From Polychytrium aggregatum (lineage: Eukaryota > Chytridiomycota > Chytridiomycetes > Polychytriales), in assembly GCF_025602895.1 (NCBI RefSeq), contig NW_026516310.1, positions 94,157 to 158,156 of the forward strand: DNA of 64,000 bases, read 5' to 3'. Positions 1 to 10,961 of this stretch are shown piece by piece. A program made the position numbers and the translations under genes. Within the stretch, counting starts at the first letter, position 1. The number at the start of each line of letters is the position of its first letter. The notes beneath the pieces were generated by a model, which was not told where the DNA came from, searched no databases, and saw only the letters and a program-made list of their open reading frames with translations.

Positions 1-2401
1 GGGATGCCTTGAAGCTTCTCAACTCGATCTTGATTGAGGCAGGGGCAACCCGCATCAGCATGGCTCAGTACATTCACTTGCCTTCACTGTGCAAGATACT
101 GGTCTGTATACTGAGTCCAGTCTGTTGTCGTACTTGCTTCCATATCTGCCTTGTTCTCGGGATGGCCCGGTTTCATACTCAAAATCCGGTGGCAGGGATG
201 CCCGAGGCGAAGTCGGCGACCGATAAAGACAATCATGTGGTCATCTGTCGGTATCTCTGACGCGCACTCAAGCATGCTCCTTATTGCTGGTTGACATTTC
301 TCTCAGATGAATGACATTTCCGAGCAGTACCTGCAGCAAATCAAATCCAGTAGCTTGCCACCAGCCGATAGCGCGATCGCGGCGGATTCAGCAACGTCGA
401 GCCCCATGTTCGACATGCTCCATATCCCGGTGTGGAATATTATCAACGAAATAATGAACGAAAACCACTCTGTAAGTACCCGGCTAGAGCGAGATTGCTT
501 GAGCCAGGTTGAGATTACTTCGGCGTGATAACATGTACATAACATTACAAAGCAATTCAAGGAAGTCATTCGCGAGAACCTCGTGTCTTTTTGGGACCAC
601 AAACTTGGCGTTGGAATATGCAGCAAGTATGTGGACAGTCAGCGCATCAGAGAGGGGCCGCAGAGCTAGCATCCGCAGCTGCCGCCTCTTCTTGCTCAAA
701 GCGAGACGCCAGATTAATGCAGTTCAAACTTCCACAGCGACCTCACCACAGCCAAGATAGCAATGCTCTTCATGAGGGACATGTTGAAATATACGTGGTC
801 CAAAGATCTGCAGTCGCTCCTTGTGGGCTGCTTGACTGACGCAAACGAAGCCGCCGGAGTCTCCGCTCTTTCTGGGCACATCGGCCGCGGCTCGTCCGAG
901 GTTTGTGTTATGCCAACCCAAGCTGAACCTTGCACTGAGGGGTACAGCCATAGCGACAGAGCTGATGTGATGATGGATTGACTGTGATTACAAACTGCTC
1001 CCGGTTGCCCTATCGATGCACGACCATATGCCGATTCCAGAATGTTGACTCTGCAATGCTACCTTCGTCGTGCCCCAGTTGATGGAGGCAGCACTATCGC
1101 TTCTTTACTACCTACTATCAACAGATCACGGCGCTGTCACCACCATGCTGGCGACGCCGGAGAGGTCACTGCAGTGGGACTTGGAAGCATCCGACTCTGT
1201 TTCGCCGTCAATGACGCTTGAGAGCGCACTCTACCAGTAAGAGTCCCGTTTTTGTTTTGTTATCTTGAGCCCAGTAGTCGCCTCGATGCGTCCTCCGAAG
1301 CCAAACCAGCTGCATATTCGATGCTCAAATGCGGCCGGCCTGGAATGATACTCTACTGTTTCCTTTGCATCGACGGTTGTATGGCCGACAAATCCCACGG
1401 TTAATTAAACTGACGGATACGCTCTCTATGCAGTCTCTTCCAAGTCGCGCACATTGTCAACCGCAAAGAGCATGTCGAAGCGATGCAAGCCCCCGACATC
1501 ATACCTCTCACCCGCATTTTTGAGCAATGTTTTTCCAGAGACACAAGCTCGGCCACGATATTTGCGCCAGTCTCACGCCAGTGCATGCTTCCGAAGCATC
1601 TTTCTGGCTGGCAGCTTCGCTCTGTCGGAAACGAGCTCCTTTCAAATGTGCTACTTACATTGCATCAGTTTCCGACGCTTTCGTACAACAGCCAAGTGCT
1701 GCTGACAAGCTCTATTCTCGTGATTGCTCGGCTTCGGCTGGGTCGAGAACGCTCAAGGACATCGAGTCAGACATCGCTTTGCCAGAAGCAGAGCCGCGAA
1801 GCCAAGACACCATTGATAGACCCATATATTTGCAACCTGATATGTACCTTGGAGATGGTGCGTTCGACGGCAGTCGATCACGATATGTCAGCCCGGACTC
1901 GGCCTTGCTCTTGAATCGGAAGAGTTCCGCAGCATTTCCATGTATCTAACGGTTTATCATCGGCCAACGACTCGCCTTTAGATTCATGAAAAGTTCACCG
2001 TCTACATCATCGAAGACAACATATTGGATGTTCAAGCCAAGATGGAGAGAATCAAGAGCGATATCGGCTCTGGGCCCATCAACAGCCGCCAACCGACCGA
2101 GAGACAGCATAGTCGGAAAGGAGATGCGCCGCATTTGTCGGCCCTGCCCACCGTTCGACCGTCGGACCTGCAGAGTTCCGAGACGAGACAGCCACCTCGA
2201 CCGGTGGTGCCGACACCTTCGGGCCGTGGCCGGCGCTCCTCGTTCTTTGTCCGTCGCCCGCCTCGTACCCACGAAAACGAAACCAAGGTCCTGCGCTCAT
2301 GTTTGGTCCTCCGTGAGTTTGCCGTTGAGCTTTCGGAAGTTCTGTTCATCAATCAGCGAGCCAGCAACTTCATGCCGGAGGACGATTCGGTTGATTGGTA
2401 G
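1..2401 (+). CDS. FHIP/RAI16-like protein (Hook-FTS complex subunit), 5' partial, multi-exon
   Basis: The gene enters from the left edge; the first coding stretch (from base 3) reads DALKLLNSILIEAG. Later exons lie near 307-471 (acceptor ctcag before 307, donor gtaagt at 472), 553-628, 761-845, 1065-1235, 1480-1710 and 1990-2401, ending at TAG 2399-2401. Three segments occur in the order known for the FHIP/RAI16 family: a helix ending LLTLHQFPTLSYNSQVLLTS, then IHEKFTVYIIEDNILDVQAK, then the C-terminal LVLREFAVELSEVLFIN, which resembles the family's VVLEEFCKELAAIAFV block. The last exon also carries a Ser/Arg/Pro-rich linker near 2080-2270. Known members bind FTS and Hook and link dynein to early endosomes. 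The assignment rests on short motifs and some exon joins are guesses, so it is moderate only. The true start lies outside the window. Confidence 0.55.
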
Positions 2402-2610
2402 GCTGTGACTGTAGTATCGAAAGTTGGTTGGTCCAGCCCGAAGCGCCCGTGCTCGACTCTTCCGGGCAAAGCGAGGTGCGAAGGAGCGTCTGGCCCATCA
2501 CCCTGATTACTCCACGACGTCACCAATGAGAAATTAAGACAGGTGGTATTCGCTCTTATGAAAATAGAACTCGTGTTATTCGACTGGAAGAGTTATATTA
2601 TGACTGGAGC

Positions 2611-5194
2611 TTATTCGTCGAGTGAGCCCGATACCCTTCGTTTGTGGCTGCTGCCAGTGCCAGGCGGGCCCCGGGAGCGCGGATACGCCTCCGAGGAGCC
2701 AGGTCGCTCATATTTGCGTCGAGAAAATAGGGGCTTGACCCACTGGTCATCAAAATTTATGAACCAATGCGGTGCCGAGCGCTCGGTCGCGATAGGGGGC
2801 CCATCCGACAGGGGCTGGGAGGACGCGTAGCTTGAGACCGACGAACGTGGAGCAAACGATGCCAGCGGGTGCTCGTCCTCATATTCGTATCGATAGCCAG
2901 AGTCGTCATCGTCATCTTCAAAACCGTCGACGCTTGAGTCTGTAGCATCGTCTATGTCGTCAGCGAGGGCATGATTTCTCTTGGGGCCGACATCTGTTTC
3001 GATTTTCAGTCGTTCGAGGGCATAGTTTGTGGTACCGCCAAGAATCAACACGCTAATGACACATACGACCAGAGTCGTTGAGCGAATGATGTCTCCGGCT
3101 TTACCGGTGACTTCAAAGGCAAGGGCAAAGGCGATGGCACCACGGAGACCGGCCCACCACATCATCCATTGGTGGTTCTTTGGAAGGTGGTTCACTTTCC
3201 CGTAGAGTCGATATGTGACCGAGTTGACCAGCCAGGCTAGAGGCACCGTTGAGATGTAGCGAGCCACCAGCAATATGATCTAGTGGTTTACGATTTGCGA
3301 CGAGCGCGGCGAGTCATCGTTCCTGTCAACATCGGTGGCAACCCCGCTGCCCTATTTGATTGGTGCCCACAGGGCCGACATCCAATTACACCAAGCCGAT
3401 ATGCTGTTGCGTTGTCGAATCGAGGCGAGCCTCCAATAGCGTCGGAATTGCCGTGGCACGGGAGCAAGATCTCGGCCAATTCGGAGACGCTTCACTCACC
3501 AGGATCAAAACGATCAGGACCGGCAGGAAAATAGAGTCTGATCGGGTAAAGATCGATATTCCCAGGTAGATAAAGACAAAGTTTTCACTCATCTGGGAAA
3601 GCACCCGAAACATGTACTTTGTGGTCCGTCTCGAACGCAGGCTGAGATTGTCGTACGCATAGTGCTTGAGAGTGATGCCACAGAACAGCAGCGAAACTAT
3701 TCCAGACAGGTGACAGCCGTTGGAGAGCAGATACGAGGCATATGCCAAGAGCAACACCATGCACGACTCTAGCGACGGATACTCAAACAGCTGCGAGTGC
3801 TTGAGCATGAGAGTGCAAATCAAAGCCATGATGACGCCTATCATGAGCGATCCAAAAAATAGAGCCGAAAACGACCCAATTCCATAGAAAATGCTAGAGA
3901 GTGAGAAGGCGGAATCGCTGTTGAAGTTGGAGAGGGTGCTGCGAACGTGGCAAAGGGGAAAAGATACAATCGTAAGGATCCACTCTGGTTGCCTCGACTA
4001 GCCCCGATTCGCATTGGCGCCGCCCAGCCGCACGAGCGAAGGCACACGATTTGACATACGTGAAGAGTGCGATGGCAACCGAGTCGTTCAGGAGACTTTC
4101 GCCAAAGATGATCGCATAGAGCTGGGGATCGACTCTGCGCTGATGGAAGATGGCCAGGACTGTCACCGGATCCGTTGACGACAAGATGGCTCCGAAGACG
4201 AGACAGTCGAGTAGGGACAACCCCAGTGCGTGGATGCCAGTCAGCGCAACCAGGTAAATCATGATCCTGAGCAACGATATCGTGGGAGGAGGAGGCAAGG
4301 AGTGAGCACAGGTCAGCCACACACAGCTGGGGCACGGCTTCCGGCCCCATCTCTTGTGACTGTTGGACGGGTCCTCGTTCTTTGTAGCCGAGAAGGTCAC
4401 ATACCCAATGACAAGTGTAGATATAAAGGTTCCCAGGAATGCAAAGGTCAGAATCGATCCAAAGTTGCGGAAGAAACGCTCCTGTGATTGAGCCAGAGAG
4501 AGGCGTGCGGACAGCAGTCCGAGTTAGCACTGCGCTGTGGATCATCGTTCCACTGTCGCTTTGCACGAGGACATGGCCGTGCGGCTGCAGCTTGCAATCG
4601 GCGCTCCGCTGCCATCAACCAGACCCGTATGGATCAAATCGCGTCACCGCTTTGCTGGGCCGTACCCGTTTCATGTCGTATCCAGAGTTAAGAATGATTG
4701 GTGGCAGAAGCAGATTGAAAAAGTACCGATGATCAAACGAAACGATTTCTTGAAGCCCCTCGACTGAAAGACGTGGTTCAGGCACATGCAGGGTCAGTGT
4801 CAGCTTGGCTTGGGTGCAGCAAACCCGATCGAGGAGGCACGATGGAGCACCAAGGTTTCAACGTGTGCTGCCGGTCGGGGGAGATGCTTGAAAATCACGG
4901 CGAGATGCTTGAAAACCACGGCGAGATGCAGGCACATCAACGACACGGCTTTGCACAACATGGCTTACATGAAGAGAGCTTGATGAAGAGGCCAACAACC
5001 AGACCGAGGATCAAGGAGACAACCGTCTCATGGATGAATCGGATTTGGTTGCGTTGCAGCAGATACGATATCAGCACAATCGCGAGGAGCAAGACGATGA
5101 GGATAAGAAGCGCCCATGTCGTCAGCAACTCGGACTGTGACCCAAGAGTGCTCGCATCGGGAACTGGTGTGTACTGCGACTCGGGAGGATCCAT
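2611..5194 (-). CDS. NHX1: Endosomal/vacuolar Na+(K+)/H+ exchanger
   Basis: Multi-exon CPA1 antiporter that exchanges luminal protons for Na+ or K+ in late endosome, prevacuole or vacuole membranes. Exon 1 (start at 5194) has a hydrophobic segment followed by [18 protein letters not shown]. Next come [15 protein letters not shown] (about 4690-4770), [20 protein letters not shown] (about 4400-4470), the core [12 protein letters not shown] and [17 protein letters not shown] (4070-4290), [20 protein letters not shown] with [15 protein letters not shown] (3540-3840), and [15 protein letters not shown] (about 3150). All are diagnostic blocks of yeast Nhx1 and animal NHE6/9. ESLLND holds the ion-binding Asp. 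The C-terminal cytosolic tail (about 110 aa) begins with an Asp-rich run and becomes Ser/Arg-rich. It is transcribed away from USP39 across a shared 0.65-kb spacer. The intron after exon 1 contains a 21-bp tandem repeat. Confidence 0.95.
4881..4930. repeat. 21-bp tandem repeat in NHX1 intron 1
   Basis: Two full copies (4881-4901 and 4902-4922) of a unit starting gagatgcttgaaaa, plus a partial third. One base differs between the full copies. It lies between the first and second NHX1 exons. Confidence 0.8.
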
Positions 5195-5850
5195 GACGAC
5201 GAGCGACTGCCAGATGAGTATTTCGCGGCAATGCTGCTTGAGTAATCAGCAAGGCCGAGGTAGTGTCTCGATAAATTCTGCCCTTGCAGATGTGTCGTCT
5301 CGGGATTGGTATCTGGGTTAAGTGGCCAGAGGAGTTTGGAAAGCGCCACGACGAGTGCTTCCGAGCATTCGCGAGCGATTGGCTGGCCCGTGGATGTGGT
5401 TGAAGAGCCACCGGGTGGCAGATTCCAGAGGGCCTGGGCTGGAAACGGTCAGCTCTTTGGTGAGGCGAGGCGAAACAGATCGCCTGGGGCAATCTCGGCA
5501 GGCAACTGATCGTCGGGACAGACGGCAGGGCGGTGTGTTGGGAGACTGATGATGCAAAGGAGACAGCACGGCGAATGAAGGACGAGCGGAAATGCCCAGG
5601 ACGACAGCACGCCGAGAAGCGAGAGCACGCCGAGAAGCGAGAGCACGCCGAGAAGCGGATCCAGCCAGGGCGGATCCAGCCAGGGCGGATCCAGCCAGGG
5701 CGGACTGTTCGGCGGATCTGGCCTGATCTTGCCTGATCTTGCCTGGTCCGGATCGATCTGGTCGGCATCGATCTGGTGATATCCCCCATCTGCAATCCGG
5801 CGCCAGCTTCCCCTCTGCACTGGACATATCCGTTTATCACCACCACCCGA
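5195..5850. other. Divergent intergenic/promoter region between NHX1 and USP39, with a compound minisatellite
   Basis: The two genes start outward from this 656-bp spacer, so it should hold both promoters. I see no clear TATA box. Most of the middle (5606-5745) is tandem repeat, listed separately. The long open frames across the repeat are low-complexity and unsupported. Confidence 0.6.
5606..5745. repeat. Compound minisatellite (18-bp, 15-bp and 12-bp units)
   Basis: Three blocks follow one another. An 18-bp unit (agcacgccgagaagcgag) occurs about three times at 5606-5657. A 15-bp unit (ggatccagccagggc) occurs three times at 5657-5701. A 12-bp unit (cctgatcttgcc) repeats at about 5720-5743. 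The 15-bp copies appear identical. Confidence 0.9.
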
Positions 5851-8574
5851 ATGGTCGACGCATCAGAGCCCGCGGAACAGAAGCGCCCCCAGCCCGAGGA
5901 CCCGGACGACGATGCGCCTGTTGTCGCCAAGCGGCCGAGACAGGCGCCTGCCAAACCCATCAAGGGTCTGTTTCTCGACACTGTCAACAGGCACATGCTT
6001 GACTTTGATTTCGAGAAGCTGTGCTCTGTATCGCTCTCCAACCTCAATGTCTATGCCTGCCTCGTCTGTGGCAGGTATTTCCAAGGTACGTCACCCCACT
6101 GTCTCCAGCCATCCCGAAGTCTTCGAAGGCCGTCGACTCGCAGGCCACGGTTTGTGCTGCGATCTCGAAAGCACTCTCCAGTGCGTCGCTGTAAATCATG
6201 CGACCTGCTAGGACCAACTGGGCTAACAGTATTGATCCGGAAGGACGGGGCAAGGCGTCGCACGCCTACTTTCACAGCCTGCACGAGGATCACCATGTCT
6301 TTATCCATCTCGAGAACCTCAGGATATATATCCTGCCAGATGGGTACGAAGAGACAGAGGCGTCTCTCAACGACATCAAGGTAAGAAACTGCAGCCGCGT
6401 GCTACGACTGCATAGTCCAGAAGGTGACAACGTCTCCCTCGCTTGTGCTCATTGCCGCCATGTGATGTAGTACGTCTTGAAGCCTACCTTCACCAAGGAG
6501 CAGATTCAGTCGCTCGATAGCTCCGAAAGGTACTCCTACGATTTAAACAACAAGCCATATCTCCCAGGTAAGTTGCGGCTCCTTCTCTTGATCGTTGCTC
6601 CGGTTTAGGTAGCTGTTGCCGTCATAGCTGCGCGCGGGGCTGCGCTCTTTATACTCGAATGCAAAAATGCGGACCGGTAATCCAAATTGCTCGATCACAA
6701 GGGTTTGTCGGACTCAACAACATCAAAGCCAACGACTATGTCAACACCGCCATTCACGCCCTGGCACATATCAAACCGCTGCGAGACTTTTTCCTCCTCG
6801 GGGATTTGCCGGAAAGCTCGGAGCTTGGTATGGCGAGCGCAAAACCACTGCGGCACCCAAAGTGGGCGATCTGGCTGCTTGTGCAGCGCCATGGCGGGCA
6901 CTTGCAATTATCGATCCGTATATCGCGGCCAGTCATTGACAAAGCACACATACCCGCACTCGACCGACTTAGCCCGGAGATTTGGCATTCTTGTCCGGCG
7001 AATCTGGAATCCTCGAGCCTTCAAGGGCCAAGTGAGCCCCCACGAATTCTTGCAGGTAATCATCTCTCCGTTTCCCGCGATGACCTGAATGAAACTCCCA
7101 GGAAAGTAGAATATCCATCTTCACACTCTTGCTAATGACACACGATGGCCTGCAGGAAATGGCGAACTCGAGTCAAAAGAGGTTTACTCTGACCAAGCAG
7201 ATGGACCCCATCGACTTTATAGTCTGGTTCCTCAACACACTCCACACCGATCTCGGCGGCAAGAAGAGCGGTAGTAAAAGTCAGTTCCACCCAGTGCGAT
7301 GCGGTCGACTCGCGTGCATGAGCGACCGACGAAAATGGCCCTCAGGCTGGCCGTGCTAGCATAGGCCAAGCAACATTGACCAAGTATGCTCATGTCACTC
7401 GCTCGGCTCCCTGATGCAGGCATCGTGCACAATACTTTCCAGGGTCAGCTCCGGATCGAAACCCAAGAGATCGTGGCAAGCGAAGACAACAGTCAAGCAA
7501 AGGTCTTTGACCTCAACCGAGGTGAGAGCAGCGCAGTTCGACTTGGCCCATCGTATGGCTGGTGCCGGCGTCGTATTGAGGGCGCTACGCTGCGAATCAA
7601 GATGAGAATGGCACGAGTAACGCCTTTTCTTTTTGTATCTTCCCAGAGATCAAAGTATCGCATGTGCCCTTCATGTTCCTGACACTGGACCTGCCGCCGC
7701 CTCCGTTGTTCCAAGACGAAATCGAAAAGAACATTATCCCGCAAGTGCCTCTGTCGATGCTCATTCAGAAATATGATGGCGTCGCTGGACAGGTGCGTAT
7801 GTTTCTGCGAGTCAGGGCAGGTGTCTCCAGAGACGGCAGATGCAAGGATGACACTAGGCCCTGCAGAGTCAGTCCGACTGTTGCCCCTCAGAGGGGATGG
7901 CCATGCGATCGCGCTTGCATGCAAAAGAATCAACCATGGCGTTTGATTCCTACATACCGCAGGAGCAAGGTAAAACGCTGAGGCGCTTCAAGATCACCAA
8001 GCTCCCTCAATTCTTGATCTTCCATATAAAACGATTTACAAAGAACAACTGGGACCTCGAAAAGAACCCAACGATCGTCACATTTCCGATCCGAAACGTC
8101 GATATGAGCGAGTGTAGGCGCCGGCGGATGCACAGCAGGATCGCTTGCTGGAGGAAAGGGAACGCGGCTGATCCGGACCTTGCATCAAATCATAGGCTAC
8201 GAAGGAGATACCGGTGTTGAAACTCGATACGATCTTGTGGCGAACATCTGCCACGAGGGCAAGCCGGGCTCGGGCAGTGGAACATACAAGGTGCATGTGT
8301 ATTGCAAAGGCAAGGATCAGTGGTTCCAAATTCAAGACCTGATCGTCGAAGAAATCATGCCGCAGATGATTTTCCTGTCGGAGTCGTATATCCAGGTATG
8401 GCTGCTGTCGCCGGCAATATCAGGCATGGGACAAGCCACCATCTATGCTGGATCAATCGCCGTCACCGCGCTGCTGTTGACGGACTCCTTGGATACTGAC
8501 TGTACACGAACGACGTGCCGTGTTTGCAGGTATGGGGCCGCCGAGAACCCGAAGGCGAAGACATGTCCCACTGA
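5851..8574 (+). CDS. USP39: Sad1/USP39-type tri-snRNP assembly protein (inactive ubiquitin hydrolase)
   Basis: Multi-exon gene; ATG 5851, stop TGA 8572-8574. Sad1/USP39 is needed to join U4/U6.U5 tri-snRNP to the spliceosome. After a charged N-terminus comes a ZnF-UBP domain (YACLVCGRYFQG near 6060, then HAYFHSLHEDHHVFIHL near 6260-6310). The inactive USP fold follows: GFVGLNNIKANDYVNTAIHA near 6700-6760, where the usual Cys-box cysteine is Asp (NDY), as in human USP39. Later blocks are FLNTLHTDLGG (about 7230), LPQFLIFHIKRFTKNNWDLE (about 8010) and DQWFQIQDLIVEEIMPQMI (about 8330). The last exon restores YIQVWGRRE across an intron at about 8396-8529, matching the family's YIQIWKRRD end. It is divergent from NHX1. 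The zinc finger and the non-catalytic Cys box make the call firm. Confidence 0.95.
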
Positions 8575-8978
8575 TCCCGAACGAACCCAGTCAGGCCTGG
8601 CCGGTCGCCGAGCACTGCTTGCCAGGAACACGTATGCCGGACTTTTCGATTGTGCTGTCGTCCTGGGCCGTGCGATTTGGTTTGAGTCCTGGCTGGCAAT
8701 CCCTTTGACTTGGTTGGTTTCAGGAGTGTGGTGCATGTGTGGTGCATTCACTCGACCCTCTGGACAGCCCCGTGGGTTCTCAATATCAATATACACAGCC
8801 TTCTCTTGGTTGGTCTCGTCTGGAGGCGACCCTTGTCATGGGATGGGAATCTCGTGGCAGCCACAGCCATAGCCACAGCCACAGCCGCCCCACAAGACCA
8901 AGACCAGCGGGCACTTCCCCTTTCGCCCCCATTCCCCCACATCGTTGGAGCGCCCTCGTCAGGAGACAAACAGCCGCC
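8575..8978. other. Intergenic region upstream of the arrestin-SH3 gene
   Basis: About 400 bp between USP39 and the next gene on the same strand. It contains a short cagccacagccatag-type repeat at about 8861-8893. The open frame upstream of 8979 is in phase with the next gene but encodes only Ser-His repeats, so I read it as 5' UTR. Confidence 0.5.
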
Positions 8979-10544
8979 ATGGTCTCGGAACAGGTGCGGG
9001 CTATCCAAATCGTAAGCGCCGTCAACTCTGCCGGCGAGTCCGTCGCGCAGACAACCCCGGGCGCCGCTGTGCTGATCGTCCCAGCGACCATCAAAGTCTC
9101 ACTCGACTGCGACGTCCGAGACATTCACGTCTCCTTTGGTAATGCAACAGGATCCAGCGGATGCAGCGAGAGGCGCTGTTGTCGGTGCAGGGTGCCATCG
9201 ACCGGACCGCCTTTCTCCTGTGGTCCAAATCTGATCTCCATTTCCGGTACAGGGGTCGAAGGAACCATCGCTGCAACATGGTACGAGGACGGCCCTCGGC
9301 TGCTCTGCAAGCCCTTCTTCAGCAGCGGCGTGGTTGTCTACGACTCAACCGCTTCCGGCCCGCTTTCGGCAGGCACACATGGGTTTCCGGCCAAGCTTCA
9401 GCTGCCACTCGCTCAGACACCGCCGACGTTCGATTACGGCAACATCCGCATCAGCTACAAACTCAAGGCGATAGCTGTGTGGACCAGACCGAGCAACATC
9501 ATGACCAAGCTCGGGCAGAGCCCCAGCGCAAGCGGCACCCCCGTGCGCTCCAGAAGCACCGAGCGGTCGATGCTCATCCTTCCAGGCGACCATGCGCAGA
9601 TGCTGGCCAACCGGCGATGCCTGACCTTCAGTGCAGCCGTGCGGGTGCCTGACGAGCCAGCCCCGTTCAAGTACCTGGCATCGCTGCAGCGCAACGTCGT
9701 CATGCCTGGTGACAACATTGTCGTGCAGCTCACTTGCCAACACGACGATGGAAAGATTGCCATGGTGGTCATGAGCATGATCTTGCGAATTGCCATCCGG
9801 GATGCCGAGGACCGCAGCTTTGTCGAGGAAACCCGCTTGGGCGAGCGGACCCGGACGACCCGCTGGAATGCACTGGAGACCAAAAACCTCCACGGCATCG
9901 TGCCGGCCACGGCCATCCCGTCGCTCCAGTCGAGCGACGTTCAGGTCCAGTATGAAGTACGGATCAAGCTGTTCACGACGCTCTCCAATCACCCGATTGT
10001 CGACCTGCGCATCCCCATCCGGGTCATCCCGCCGACCGTCAAGACCCTCCCAAACGAGCCTGTGCAGATCCCCCTGCTGCCTCGGCTGCAGTCGCAGATC
10101 AGAAGCAGCCCCCTGCCGACGGCCTCAGCCGAGTCTGAGGTCTATGAGGTCGCCTACCCATACGTACCGAGGCGTCCCGACGAAGTTCCCTTGGACTGCG
10201 GAGATGTGGTCGTTGTCGTCCATATCTACGACGACCTGTGGGTCGAGATCGAGAACAGGGCCAAACAGATGGCGGGCGTCTGCCCTCTGCATCACTTGAA
10301 GCGAGTCTTTGACAACACCATGGCTGCACGCGCCTGGATCCGCATCGTCGAGCTGGAGGGTCCACCCGAGCCAGCCGCCCAGCCGGACGCCGAGCCGGAC
10401 GCCGAGCCGGTCGTCGAGCCTGGCACTGCTTCCGAGGCAGCGCCTGTTTCGACCATGAACCGCAAATCGTCGATGCAGCGGCACTTTGATTTCTTGAAGA
10501 GCAACCGCAAAAGTTCGCTCCCCGCCAGATTGAAGACGGCCTGA
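8979..10544 (+). CDS. Arrestin-like protein with C-terminal SH3 domain
   Basis: ATG 8979, stop at 10542-10544. The N-terminal half has an arrestin-N pattern: WYEDGPRLL, then a GTHGFPAKLQLPL block and IRISYKLKAIAVW near 9360-9480. An arrestin-C-like half follows (NVVMPGDNIVVQLTC near 9690-9740, to LRIPIRVIPP near 10005-10033). Residues encoded at 10150-10310 form an SH3 domain with ALYDY-like YPYVPRRPDEVPLDCGDVV, then DDLWVEIENR and GVCPLHHLKRV. An Ala/Glu/Pro tail follows. A 114-nt intron (9139-9252, gtaatg...tacag) is in phase and stop-free; splicing gives SFG joined to VEGTIAATW, which restores the arrestin strand. The spliced protein would be about 483 aa. Alpha-arrestins recruit ubiquitin ligases to cargo; the role here is unknown. 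I see no PPxY motif. Confidence 0.8.
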   Translation: MVSEQVRAIQIVSAVNSAGESVAQTTPGAAVLIVPATIKVSLDCDVRDIHVSFGNATGSSGCSERRCCRCRVPSTGPPFSCGPNLISISGTGVEGTIAATWYEDGPRLLCKPFFSSGVVVYDSTASGPLSAGTHGFPAKLQLPLAQTPPTFDYGNIRISYKLKAIAVWTRPSNIMTKLGQSPSASGTPVRSRSTERSMLILPGDHAQMLANRRCLTFSAAVRVPDEPAPFKYLASLQRNVVMPGDNIVVQLTCQHDDGKIAMVVMSMILRIAIRDAEDRSFVEETRLGERTRTTRWNALETKNLHGIVPATAIPSLQSSDVQVQYEVRIKLFTTLSNHPIVDLRIPIRVIPPTVKTLPNEPVQIPLLPRLQSQIRSSPLPTASAESEVYEVAYPYVPRRPDEVPLDCGDVVVVVHIYDDLWVEIENRAKQMAGVCPLHHLKRVFDNTMAARAWIRIVELEGPPEPAAQPDAEPDAEPVVEPGTASEAAPVSTMNRKSSMQRHFDFLKSNRKSSLPARLKTA

Positions 10545-10961
10545 GCGGCGCCCGTGAACTGACGCTGTCGCCATCAGGGCTGCCTCCTTCCTCGATGCTC
10601 AGCAGCGAGTCTCTTCTGATACTTTCTTTTGTTCCTCCTTCTGTCCTTCCTTCTGTCCTTCCTTCTGTCCTTCCTTCTGTCCTTCCTTCTGTCCTTCCCC
10701 CTGTCCGCCTCATTTCTTCCCTGTATCCTATGCGCTATTCCTTGTGCTCTACTGTATGTGTATGTGTATGTGTGTGGTCCTGTCTCATCTGCGTTCTGTT
10801 GCAGCGGCGCCCTGCTTCATCAGCGTCTGCCTCATACTTGTCGTGCGGCATCAGCGTCGCTCTCTTGCAGAGTTTCAGCGGCACGGTTGACGGATTCTCT
10901 CAGCCATGAAATGTATTCTTATTGACAAATGCGTAGAGTCAGCTTCGCTTCAGATCAAACT
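10545..10961. other. Convergent 3' intergenic region between the arrestin-SH3 and PARP genes
   Basis: Holds both 3' ends. It contains a pyrimidine-rich tandem repeat (10629-10705), a short tgtgta run near 10755-10775, and otherwise nothing I can assign. Confidence 0.6.
10629..10705. repeat. Pyrimidine 12-bp tandem repeat
   Basis: About five copies of ccttctgtcctt with slight decay at both ends. One strand is almost purely C/T. Confidence 0.9.

Noticed and set aside
8739-8978. N-terminal extension of the arrestin-SH3 protein
   Set aside because: In phase, but encodes Ser-His repeats and Pro-rich low complexity; the ATG at 8979 starts right before the arrestin fold.
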